Below are positions 9,180-17,124 of a stretch of DNA of 64,000 nucleotides, one piece after another. The translations under genes were made by a program, and so were the position numbers. The notes under the pieces are model-generated. The model worked only from the letters and a program-made list of their open reading frames with translations. It had not been told where the DNA came from and did not search any database. This DNA comes from JBCCCJ01 sp039029315 (GTDB taxonomy: Bacteria > Bacteroidota > Bacteroidia > J057): contig JBCCGK010000063.1 of assembly GCA_039029315.1 (NCBI GenBank), positions 4,493-68,492 of the forward strand, in the 5' to 3' direction. The number at the start of each line of letters is the position of its first letter. The first letter of the stretch is position 1.

Positions 9180-9803
9180 ATGAAAAAAACCAAAGAAAAA
9201 ATTCTCCTGACTGCCCATCGGCTCTTCAATGAACAGGGAGTTGCAGCAGTCTCCATTCGAAAAATTGCAGCTACCCTCGAGATCAGCCACACCAATCTGA
9301 TCTATCACTTTAAGACCAAGCAGGAATTGATCGAGGCGCTCCATCAGCAGATATTGGAAGCTGCTATCAAATTGAATCAGGAAGTAAGGATGGGCCCCAA
9401 TATGTTGGAAGGATTATGGGAAGCGACCAAGGGGGGGTTTCGAATTTTGTATGACTACCGCTTCTTTATGATTGATCTGGTCTACATCATGAAGGAAAAC
9501 AAACAGCTACATCATCGGTTTTTGGAGATTGAGCAGATTCGGTCAGAGATGTATCAAGATATGATCAACAAAGCCATTCAGCAAGGGTTAATGCGGGATG
9601 TGTATTATCCAGATGAATATCAGCAACTCATCACACATATTCGCATATTCAGTGATTTTTGGATTTCATCTGCGGCGATTTATTCCTCTGAAGACCCGCA
9701 AACCGTCATCGATCAGCATGCCAAATTGTTGCTGGACTTGTTTTTTCCTTATTTGACAGTGAAGGGAAGGAAGGCCTATCGTGTCTTGTTGGAGGCATCT
9801 TAG
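9180..9803 (+). CDS. TetR/AcrR-family transcriptional repressor
   Basis: A 207-residue one-component regulator. Residues 1-60 form the TetR helix-turn-helix domain: KEKILLTAHRLFNEQG, then VSIRKIAATLEISHTNLIYHFKTKQELIEAL. The remaining 145 residues are the helical ligand-binding and dimer domain, with no recognisable ligand signature. The operator candidates directly before its start suggest autorepression and control of the divergent methyltransferase-like gene. The ligand is unknown. Confidence 0.92.
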   Translation: MKKTKEKILLTAHRLFNEQGVAAVSIRKIAATLEISHTNLIYHFKTKQELIEALHQQILEAAIKLNQEVRMGPNMLEGLWEATKGGFRILYDYRFFMIDLVYIMKENKQLHHRFLEIEQIRSEMYQDMINKAIQQGLMRDVYYPDEYQQLITHIRIFSDFWISSAAIYSSEDPQTVIDQHAKLLLDLFFPYLTVKGRKAYRVLLEAS

Positions 9804-9913
9804 ATGGACAGGAAGGCGAGAGGGATTCCAGAAACCATCAAAAAAATTCAATAAAATGACCCCTCAGCCATTTGCCAGAATATCCCAAACGCTTATGCTT
9901 CGTATTGGCAAAT

Positions 9914-10666
9914 ATGAAATGCCTATTCGTGTTGCTGGCTGTATTTCTCTTTTCTTGTGAGGAATCGCAACAAACATCTCTTGCTTCACTTCTTGAGACT
10001 TCCCCCATTATTATAAAAGAAGATGGACCTGCCCTGTTCCAGTATTGGGAGTTGGCGCAGGACCGGAGACTATGGGAGGCAGAATTGGGGAATTTTCCTG
10101 CCTTGGAAGCCTACAAAGACAGTCTTATCATGGCTTTGGGCGATTCATTGTTGCGGCAGCTCCTTCAGCGGGAACTTCATCAGGCTGCTCCTCCAAGCAG
10201 TTCTCCTGACAGCCTGGACAACTATCATCTTATTCATGAAGGACATGTGGGCAAGATTCAAGCTATCACCTATTTGGAGGCAGAAATTCTGAACTATCAG
10301 CTAAGCAGATTTCCCTTGTTCAGCCATCCAACAGAATTTCATGGGTTTATCCTGCAAAACGATTCACTGGGAAGGATCAGGATCTACTTTGGTGCCAGTG
10401 ATCAGGGATGGCCGCCCAAAGCAACACCATTGGTCGAACATATGGAAGGCATCATCGATGAAGGATGGAGACTGAGTCATCACCTGCACAATCATTATGA
10501 GTCTGCCGAGAATAATTATCTGGGCATTATGGCTCCTAGCTTGGCAGATGCCCACTATTTCAAGGTATTGCATGCGCGCTTTGAGGTTGAAGAAGCCAGA
10601 ATCACAAATGGATTTTGTACGCTTCTGCTGTCAGGGGAAGAATTGAACTTATTGAACTCACATTGA
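9914..10666 (+). CDS. Lipoprotein with JAMM/MPN-like metal motif, first of a tandem pair
   Basis: A 250-residue lipoprotein with a lipobox ending in Cys15 (LFSCE). I start at the ATG that puts the signal peptide at the N-terminus. The C-terminal half has the order of residues expected in a JAMM metalloprotease: Glu141 (SHPTEFHGFIL), then strands IRIYFGASD, then H192-x-H194 (LHLNH-type block read as HHLHNH), and S209-x-x-D212 (GIMAPSLADA). In RadC- and Mov34-type proteins the spacing between the second His and the Ser is 7 residues; here it is 14, so a longer loop is needed. The next gene encodes a paralogue with the same residues conserved. If real, this would be a surface or periplasmic peptidase or deamidase. 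The lipoprotein call is strong; the JAMM call is inference. Confidence 0.75.
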   Translation: MKCLFVLLAVFLFSCEESQQTSLASLLETSPIIIKEDGPALFQYWELAQDRRLWEAELGNFPALEAYKDSLIMALGDSLLRQLLQRELHQAAPPSSSPDSLDNYHLIHEGHVGKIQAITYLEAEILNYQLSRFPLFSHPTEFHGFILQNDSLGRIRIYFGASDQGWPPKATPLVEHMEGIIDEGWRLSHHLHNHYESAENNYLGIMAPSLADAHYFKVLHARFEVEEARITNGFCTLLLSGEELNLLNSH

Positions 10667-10774
10667 TTTCAATATCGACATCCGCTCCATGTTAAGCCTG
10701 ATATTTCCGGCTTGCGAGATAGCTGCGAATACATTCAATCGGCCGAAACACATAGACAAAACCACCTTTCCAAC

Positions 10775-11518
10775 ATGCATAAACATCTACTTTTCATTCT
10801 CTTGCTGCTCTTAATCAGTTGCCAATCCAAAGAGCAGCCTCCCTCTCCTTTTCCCTGGCATTCCCCTAGTCTGCTCAAACAGGAGGGCACAGTCCTGATG
10901 CAGTATTGGGAAGGCCCTGACAGCCCATCCCTGTGGACGAAGCAAGTGGAAGAATTCTCTGCGCTCCAGGCCTTTCGGGATAGTCTGACAGCAGCCATCG
11001 GACTGCATCGCCTTCAAGCCATTGTGAAGCGGGATAGCATGCAATTGACCCCCTGGCCGGAGGAGAATTTCAACCACGAGCAAACACACAATGGCAGAGT
11101 AGGCAAGATCAGGGACATCAATTATCTGGAAGCTCAATTGCTCAACTACCAACTGTCTCGCTATCCCCTATTCAGTCATCCGACAGAATTGTCCAGCATG
11201 GTCCTGCGACATGACTCCCTCCAACAACTCAGGATCTACTTTGCAGCCAGTGACACCCCCTGGCCTCCCAAAGCACCAGAAGTCATGGATCATATGGAGC
11301 AAGCCCTAGAAGAAGGATGGCGATTACACGCCCACTTGCACAATCATTTTGAGCCAGACTCCAACCTCTATTTGGGCATCATGGCACCCAGCATGTCTGA
11401 TGTGCAGGTGCTCAGATGGATGCGGGACGAATATGGTCTGCAGGAAGTCTGGATTACCAATGGATTTACGACAGTGGAGATTCAGGCCCCAGAACTCGAT
11501 CAACTCAATTCGCATTGA
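10775..11518 (+). CDS. Lipoprotein with JAMM/MPN-like metal motif, second of a tandem pair
   Basis: A 247-residue paralogue of the preceding protein, with lipobox LLLISCQ (Cys16). The two share QYWE near residue 44, the block LLNYQLSRYPLFSHPTE, WPPKA, HLHNH, LGIMAPS and ITNGF, and both end in LNSH. The candidate metal residues are kept: Glu138, H189-x-H191, then S206-x-x-D209, again with 14 residues between. Identity is concentrated in the C-terminal half, while the first 100 residues diverge. This pattern suggests duplication followed by change in partner or substrate. The 108-base gap between the genes allows co-transcription. Function is unproven. Confidence 0.75.
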   Translation: MHKHLLFILLLLLISCQSKEQPPSPFPWHSPSLLKQEGTVLMQYWEGPDSPSLWTKQVEEFSALQAFRDSLTAAIGLHRLQAIVKRDSMQLTPWPEENFNHEQTHNGRVGKIRDINYLEAQLLNYQLSRYPLFSHPTELSSMVLRHDSLQQLRIYFAASDTPWPPKAPEVMDHMEQALEEGWRLHAHLHNHFEPDSNLYLGIMAPSMSDVQVLRWMRDEYGLQEVWITNGFTTVEIQAPELDQLNSH

Positions 11519-11885
11519 TGAGGTAGGCCAGGAAATCAGATCTTATGCAGATTCCCTTTTAAGTCATGTTGCGGGTAAGGAACCAACCTATCGAATTCTC
11601 AAATGATAGATCTTAAGTAGTCAAGCAGAATGGTGAAGGTATGGGGTATAGGGGTATAGGGGGAATAAGGCATTGGTTGTCAGCGAATTGATTCAGGACA
11701 AAAATACCTATTCATTTTGCTCAAATACTTAAATGAAAAAGTGTCGCTTCAATAAATCCTTTTACAGTGGATTATTCCCTATTGACTTTACAAAGCTCAT
11801 GGGCTTTCTATAACAGGAAAGTTGCCGACTTCGGTCAAAAATCGCTATTTGCCCATCCGAAAAAAGAATAGATAATACACCCAAG
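11519..11885. other. Intergenic stretch without a recognised gene
   Basis: This 367-base gap separates the second lipoprotein gene from the pirin gene. It holds a short G-rich direct repeat (GGGGTATA twice, near 11644-11660) and an AT-rich second half that could contain the pirin promoter. I see no credible coding frame, RNA or terminator. Confidence 0.5.
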
Positions 11886-12758
11886 ATGCCAATCAAATCT
11901 GTCACATACCTCCTGGAAGCCCAATCCATTGACATGGGAGGCTTTCCTGTCAAGCAAGCATTCCCTACGCAGAATATCCAGCAGATTGATCCATTTTTGC
12001 TGCTGCACCATGCCAGTGCCAAGTTCAGCAGCCATCGCCCTGCCAAATCGCAGGGTGTAGGACCACATCCGCATCGGGGATTTTCGCCCGTTACTTTTGT
12101 GGTAGAGGGACAGGTTCACCATCGGGATAGTAGAGGCAACAGTCAGATAGCTGGAACTGGCGAGGTACAGTGGATGCATGCCGGAATGGGCATCGTTCAC
12201 AGTGAGCGCCCATCCGAAGAACTTGCCCAATCGCGTGGGAGGCAGGAGATCGTGCAATTATGGATCAACAGTCCCGCGGCTCACAAAATGGAGAAGCCAG
12301 AATATTGGTATTTGTCAAGGGAAGACATGCCTGTCATTCTCTCCGAAGATCAGAAAGTACAGACCAAACTTATCGCCGGGGAGTATGCAGGACAAATGGG
12401 CAAAATTCCTCCCAAGAGTCCTTTGCTTGTGATGTGGGGACAGGCTGAAACAGGCGGTCATGCCAGCCTGACAATTCCTCAGGATTTCAACAGCATGCTC
12501 TACCTCATCAAGGGCAATATGCGCCTGGTGACATATGGCCTCGTCGATCCAGAACATCTGATGGTATTTGGCATGGAAGGGGATCAGATTGAGATGGAAT
12601 TTCATTCAGAAGCACAGTTTCTTCTCTTATGTGGCAAAGCCATTGAAGAAGAGGTTAGCAGATATGGACCTTATGTGATGAACAATCAAACGGAAATTCT
12701 GGAAGCCATGCGCGACTATCAGATGGGAAAAATGGGCATCCTGATTGAAGAAGAGTAA
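11886..12758 (+). CDS. Pirin family protein
   Basis: A 290-residue bicupin of the pirin family. The N-terminal cupin has the metal-binding set: two His in GPHPHRGFSPVTF and a His/Glu pair in WMHAGMGIVHSERPSE. The C-terminal cupin (about 170-280) ends with the GP-containing family signature (RYGPYVMN). Bacterial pirins are iron-binding and variously described as quercetin dioxygenases or redox-sensitive cofactors, so the reaction cannot be fixed from sequence. The stop codon falls at the left end of a 163-bp palindromic repeat. Confidence 0.93.
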   Translation: MPIKSVTYLLEAQSIDMGGFPVKQAFPTQNIQQIDPFLLLHHASAKFSSHRPAKSQGVGPHPHRGFSPVTFVVEGQVHHRDSRGNSQIAGTGEVQWMHAGMGIVHSERPSEELAQSRGRQEIVQLWINSPAAHKMEKPEYWYLSREDMPVILSEDQKVQTKLIAGEYAGQMGKIPPKSPLLVMWGQAETGGHASLTIPQDFNSMLYLIKGNMRLVTYGLVDPEHLMVFGMEGDQIEMEFHSEAQFLLLCGKAIEEEVSRYGPYVMNNQTEILEAMRDYQMGKMGILIEEE

Positions 12759-12920
12759 GAGACTGTTTGAATATTATCCTATGGTTTTGTTATGCCTCTT
12801 TTTTCGCCCTTCTGCGTTGAAAAAATCCTCATGTAGCTCTGCTACATTCCGGGTTTTCCGCCTTGAAGGTCAAAAAAATGACCTATAACAAATTCCATAT
12901 ACAAAACTCAAACAGTCTCT
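12758..12920. repeat. 163-bp palindromic dispersed repeat, copy 1
   Basis: The element is bounded by a perfect 13-base inverted terminal repeat (AGAGACTGTTTGA and its complement). A hairpin sits at its exact centre (ATGTAGC, loop TCT, GCTACAT, midpoint 12839). The arms between are an imperfect long palindrome. A second element of the same length and design lies 3.1 kb downstream. It has no coding capacity and resembles a MITE or a REP/BIME-like structured repeat. The left end overlaps the last base of the pirin stop codon. Confidence 0.8.
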
Positions 12921-12957
12921 AAGACAAACTTTTCGGCCTGGGATGGGTTAATGTTCT

Positions 12958-13488
12958 ATGGTATCACTTCTCCCAATTTTGACACTCATGTTCCTTGCAT
13001 CTCCCATTCGTCTGATTGATTTTGCAGTCAATGCCTCTCTCTCAGGCTGGCAAGTGGTAGATGATGGGGTAATGGGTGGCCGATCTGCAGGAATGTTTTA
13101 TGTCAATGAAACCGGACATGGCATGTTTGAGGGAAAGGTATCTCTGGCAAACAATGGTGGCTTCTCCTCTATTCGATATCGCACCTCTCCCAAATTGATC
13201 GGAGAATTTCGACAATGTGTAATTCGCCTCAAAGGGGATGGCAAACGTTATCAATTTCGGGTAAAATCCTCCCCATATGATCGACATACCTACATCCAGT
13301 ATTTTCAAACAAATGGGGAGTGGCAAGAAATAGAGATTTCCCTGAAGGAGATGTATCCCACCTTCCGAGGCAGACGCCTGAACATGCCATCTTATCCGGC
13401 AAAACAACTCTCCGAACTTGCTTTTTTGATTGCAAACAAACGTGCAGAATCATTTCATCTTGAAATCGACTGGGTGGAGTTAAGATAA
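12958..13488 (+). CDS. CIA30-family protein (NDUFAF1-like)
   Basis: A 176-residue protein of the CIA30 family, related to complex I intermediate-associated protein 30. The family's opening signature is present: WQVVDDGVMGGRSAG, FEGKVSLANNGGFSSIR, then IRLKGDGKRYQFRVK. It forms a galactose-binding-like beta sandwich. Bacterial members are short single-domain proteins whose role in envelope or respiratory chain assembly is unclear. A hydrophobic N-terminus (about 1-18) could be a signal peptide. It sits between the palindromic repeat and the S41 peptidase gene. Confidence 0.88.
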   Translation: MVSLLPILTLMFLASPIRLIDFAVNASLSGWQVVDDGVMGGRSAGMFYVNETGHGMFEGKVSLANNGGFSSIRYRTSPKLIGEFRQCVIRLKGDGKRYQFRVKSSPYDRHTYIQYFQTNGEWQEIEISLKEMYPTFRGRRLNMPSYPAKQLSELAFLIANKRAESFHLEIDWVELR

Positions 13489-13560
13489 AATAAGTGAAGG
13501 ATTTTTCTTGTAAATTGACCTATACAAACTGATCATTTACACCTTCGACCCTCTGCTCTC

Positions 13561-15864
13561 ATGATTCGCCACACATCCCAATTGCTATTTTTTCTGACAG
13601 GCTTTCTTTTTGCTACTCTCTCCATTCAGACACAGGCACAATCCTCTCCTCTTACCCCGCTACAAACAGACAGACTCACAAAATTGAGTCAGCTCTGGGG
13701 ACATGTGCATTTCTTTCATCCTTATCTGGCATATAAAGAGGTGCCGTGGGACAGTGCGTTTGCCGCCATCATCCCAAAGGCCATCGCAGCAGAAGACGCT
13801 ATAGAATATGTAGGGGTACTTCAAGAACTTATGGGTTCCCTTGACGATCCTGCTTCCTATGCAGAATTGCCTCAAGAGGCTGTGTCCAGTGAGCCTTCAG
13901 ACAGAGAGAAGCATCCCCATGCCTCGTTCAATAAAGATAGTATCCTTATCATCCGTGTCAACCATTACGAAGATCTCAATGCCTGGCAGGAAAGCATAGC
14001 CAAATTCAACGAGATTGTCCCAATGGTCTCTCATGCCAAGGGGATTCTCTTTGATTTGCGTGCAAAAGATGCGTATGCCCGTACGACTTCCTGGGCTTTC
14101 GATTATGGGATGGAGCGTTCGGGTCTGTTATATTTGTTGACGGATCAGACACTCATCACCCCTGGTCAGCGGACAAGAATGCACAATGGATTCGCTCCGG
14201 AAGTGGGGACGTCTTCTGGCGGGTACCGATCATCCTTCCGGGTTCAGGATGGGAAGTTGATTCAGGGAAGGCGGATAGCTGAATCTGTGCCCATTGTCTT
14301 TTTGATCAATCAGGACAGCTATCTCCCTCCAGTCGCAGTCGGGCTTCAGGAAGCTCGATTGGGTGGCATCATTGCCGTTGGAGAAAGCTCAGATGCTTCT
14401 TTGATTACCACTACCAGTATGGATATGGGAGAAGGCATCTTTGTATCCTTTCGGACCAGCGAAGTTCTTTCGGCCAAAGGCATGGCAGGGCTCCGATGTA
14501 ATCAGCACCTTCCAGCCGATTCTGATAAAGGTACAGTGATGGAAACAGCCCTGAACTTTCTTCAGAAGCAGGACTTCTCCCTCCAGAATTCTACATCAGC
14601 GCCCCCTATGGTTGCGGCTTCCTCAGCCAGGCAATACCCCTCGGGCCCCTACCCTGATTTGGGATATCGCGTTCTTGGTGCTGCCAAGACGTGGGCAGTT
14701 GTTACGTATTTTTTCGCTTATAAAGAGCTGATGGAAGCGGACTGGACACAAGTCCTCAAAGAAAGCTTAGCCGCAATTGTTTCAGCTGAAGATTCCCTGG
14801 CGTATACATTGGCGATCCTCAAGATGTATCGGCATCTACAGGATGGGCATGGATTTTACAATTCGGCTACCATGCGGGCCTTTTTGGGACAAGCATGGCC
14901 ACCATTTGTTACCCGTCCCATCGAAGGCCAGCCGACCATTACAGCTTTGGGGGTAGATTCTGTTTGTCAACAACTCGGCCTGGAAGTTGGAGATGTGCTG
15001 ACACATATTGATGGAAAAACCGTTGAAGATGAATTCACTAGAATCGGCCAATACATCAGTGGATCAAATGAGGGCTGGCGCAGATACAGAGTGAACAACT
15101 ATTTATTGCTGGGGCCTCATAAAAGCACAATCAGTACAAGCTGGCTAGGGAAAAACAATGAACAAAAAATCGTGGACGTTCCACGAGACCAGGCATACCG
15201 ATCTGCTTTATCTTCCCACATGAGTGAACGATCTGGCGAGCACATTCGCCTGCTGACGGACAAAATCGGCTATGCAGATCTTGAGGTACTGGAACAATCT
15301 GAGGTGAACAGTATGTTCGAGCGCTTCAAAGACACCGAGGCCATCATCTTTGACATGCGAGGCTATCCCAATGGTACCGCCTGGACCATTGCACCACGCC
15401 TGACAGATAAACCGGATGTTCCTGCTGCCTATTTTCAGCGATATATGGCCCTTAGCCCTAACCTGACCGCAGATGATCAATTGGGGACAGCCATCAGATA
15501 TCAATTTTATCAGTCCATCCCCCGACCACAATCCTGGACATACACAGGCAAAACTGTGATGTTAATCGATGAACGAACCATGAGTCAGGCAGAGCATACC
15601 GGTCTTTTTTTCGAAGCTGCCAATGGCACAGAATTCATCGGCAGTCAGACTGCTGGAGCCAATGGGGATGTAACCAATTTTAACATTCCGGGAGAGATGC
15701 GCTTGTATTTCAGTGGTCATGATGTCCGTTTTCCTGATGGACGACAATTGCAGAAAACTGGTCTGGTTCCCAAGATTGAGGTCCGTCCGACGATTCAAGG
15801 AATAAGGGATGGTCGGGATGAGGTATTGCAGCGAGCGATAGAATATCTGGAGACAGGAAGCTAA
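13561..15864 (+). CDS. S41 family (tail-specific) peptidase with PDZ domain
   Basis: A 767-residue exported peptidase. Residues 1-27 are a signal peptide ending in TQAQ. Two copies of an N-terminal helical module are visible, at about 35-110 (LSQLWGHVHFFHPYLAYKEV) and 370-440 (AKTWAVVTYFFAYKELME). A PDZ-like region follows at about 460-530 (LGLEVGDVLTHIDGKTV). The S41 catalytic core is C-terminal: IGYADLEVLEQ, IIFDMRGYPNG, the likely nucleophile Ser675 in RTMSQAEHTG, and SQTAGANGDV. The middle region with another AYARTTSWAF block is unusual and suggests internal duplication of the protease fold with loss of one active site. It probably acts in the periplasm or at the surface. Confidence 0.87.
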   Translation: MIRHTSQLLFFLTGFLFATLSIQTQAQSSPLTPLQTDRLTKLSQLWGHVHFFHPYLAYKEVPWDSAFAAIIPKAIAAEDAIEYVGVLQELMGSLDDPASYAELPQEAVSSEPSDREKHPHASFNKDSILIIRVNHYEDLNAWQESIAKFNEIVPMVSHAKGILFDLRAKDAYARTTSWAFDYGMERSGLLYLLTDQTLITPGQRTRMHNGFAPEVGTSSGGYRSSFRVQDGKLIQGRRIAESVPIVFLINQDSYLPPVAVGLQEARLGGIIAVGESSDASLITTTSMDMGEGIFVSFRTSEVLSAKGMAGLRCNQHLPADSDKGTVMETALNFLQKQDFSLQNSTSAPPMVAASSARQYPSGPYPDLGYRVLGAAKTWAVVTYFFAYKELMEADWTQVLKESLAAIVSAEDSLAYTLAILKMYRHLQDGHGFYNSATMRAFLGQAWPPFVTRPIEGQPTITALGVDSVCQQLGLEVGDVLTHIDGKTVEDEFTRIGQYISGSNEGWRRYRVNNYLLLGPHKSTISTSWLGKNNEQKIVDVPRDQAYRSALSSHMSERSGEHIRLLTDKIGYADLEVLEQSEVNSMFERFKDTEAIIFDMRGYPNGTAWTIAPRLTDKPDVPAAYFQRYMALSPNLTADDQLGTAIRYQFYQSIPRPQSWTYTGKTVMLIDERTMSQAEHTGLFFEAANGTEFIGSQTAGANGDVTNFNIPGEMRLYFSGHDVRFPDGRQLQKTGLVPKIEVRPTIQGIRDGRDEVLQRAIEYLETGS

Positions 15865-15887
15865 GCTCCTGTTGTCACATTCGGAGA

Positions 15888-16050
15888 AGAGACTGTTTTA
15901 AAATCTATCACTTATTTTTTGTATGCGTCTTTTTTCCTCATCCGGCGGCTTTTTTTGTTCCCATAGCACTACTATGAGAACAAAAAAGAGCCTTGTCTGA
16001 GAAAAAAATTCACCCTAAAAATTCTCAGCACAGATTCCAAAACAGTCTCT
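15888..16050. repeat. 163-bp palindromic dispersed repeat, copy 2
   Basis: Same design and exactly the same length as the copy at 12758-12920. The ends form a perfect 12-base inverted repeat (AGAGACTGTTTT). The central hairpin (CATAG, loop CACTA, CTATG) has its midpoint at 15969, the exact middle of the element. The arms differ in sequence from copy 1 while staying self-complementary. Both right ends continue as AACAGTCTCTAAGA. This element also accounts for most of the 324-base gap between the S41 gene and the next one. Confidence 0.8.
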
Positions 16051-16188
16051 AAGATTCATATATTTTGGCCATATGATTGGCCGCATTGATGTTTTTCAAT
16101 AGCTATCGTCTAATCAAATAACAACTTTTCCTACCTTTTTTGTTATTGACAACATAGACATCCCCAATTGGATGTCACAATATCCTAT

Positions 16189-16590
16189 ATGACTATGGCA
16201 GCCAAGATCATGGCTTACCTCAAGGACAATTTTCTTGTCCTTATCCTCCTCGCTATGGTAGGATTCCTGCTCATGCGTGGCAATGGAGGATCAGAAGATT
16301 TTGTTTCTCAAATTGAAGCAAAAATTGACTCTATCAATCAAAAGAATGTTGAAATCCGAGACGAAATCGGACGAATTCAACTTCAAAAGAGTGAAATGGA
16401 CAGTGTATTGGAAGAAGAGATGGGCAGGTTTCAGGGGAATATCAATCAACTCTCTTATCGCCTGGGGAATCTCAACCGGCAATCCAGAGACCTCCAGAGA
16501 CTCATCGACAAACAGGTCGAGGAATTCTCTCAGGCGCCTGGCCCAAAAGCCCTGCCTCGTGTGCAAGATATTGATCAAGTGAATCCATAA
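16189..16590 (+). CDS. Small membrane-anchored coiled-coil protein
   Basis: A 133-residue protein of unknown function. A single membrane segment (about 13-32, LVLILLAMVGFLL) is followed by a continuous coiled coil from about 42 to 115 (for example IDSINQKNVEIRDEIGRI). A short Pro-containing tail ends the protein. The topology is most simply N-in with the coiled coil in the periplasm. The start is the second ATG of the frame, just before the hydrophobic segment. The next gene starts 13 bases after its stop and encodes a second coiled-coil envelope protein, so the two probably form one complex. Confidence 0.65.
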   Translation: MTMAAKIMAYLKDNFLVLILLAMVGFLLMRGNGGSEDFVSQIEAKIDSINQKNVEIRDEIGRIQLQKSEMDSVLEEEMGRFQGNINQLSYRLGNLNRQSRDLQRLIDKQVEEFSQAPGPKALPRVQDIDQVNP

Positions 16591-16603
16591 AGCGCTTATT
16601 ATT

Positions 16604-17107
16604 ATGAAACTCTATCCACGCATCGGACTGTATCTCTTATGTAGCCTGCAACTTATTCCTACACAGGCCCAGGAGGTTTCCTGTGATTCTTTGTTGAATC
16701 TTTTTGTCAAAGGAGAAGATATGATAACAGATATTCCTTGTGATTCTTTTATCGTGATCAATCCAGGCTATTACGATCAAATTGCACAGAAGTACAATCT
16801 TTCTGCTGAATTGGTCAGTAGTTTGAATGATCAGGTCAATCTGCTAAATACTCAGTTGAGCACTTCAAAAGAGATTTCGCAAAATATGGAAGACATGATC
16901 TCTGTCCAGGAAGAGGCCATCAAAGCCTATAGTGGTCAGTTTGATTCTCTCATGATCAAAGCCCAACAATTGGATACACTCGTAGATGTAGCAAATCAAA
17001 ACACAAAAACGGTATTGAAAGAGTACAAGAAGAATCGCTGGAAGATCATCGGATCAGGTGTATTGGGCGTCCTGGGCGGGATCGGTGTAGGAGCAGCGAT
17101 TTGGTAA
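16604..17107 (+). CDS. Exported coiled-coil protein with C-terminal membrane segment
   Basis: A 167-residue protein of unknown function. Residues 1-22 are a signal peptide ending in TQAQ. Two Cys occur in similar settings (VSCDSLLNLF and IPCDSFIVI) and could form a disulfide. A coiled coil covers about 65-135. The last 20 residues are hydrophobic and glycine-rich (GVLGVLGGIGVGAAIW), which suits a membrane anchor. With the preceding membrane-anchored coiled-coil protein it forms a two-gene unit that could bridge parts of the envelope. Confidence 0.65.
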   Translation: MKLYPRIGLYLLCSLQLIPTQAQEVSCDSLLNLFVKGEDMITDIPCDSFIVINPGYYDQIAQKYNLSAELVSSLNDQVNLLNTQLSTSKEISQNMEDMISVQEEAIKAYSGQFDSLMIKAQQLDTLVDVANQNTKTVLKEYKKNRWKIIGSGVLGVLGGIGVGAAIW

Positions 17108-17124
17108 GAAAGAAACAGACATCT

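Noticed and set aside
16189..17107. Coiled-coil pair as phage spanins (Rz/Rz1)
   Set aside because: No holin, endolysin or other phage gene is nearby, and the second protein is neither a short lipoprotein nor nested in the first.
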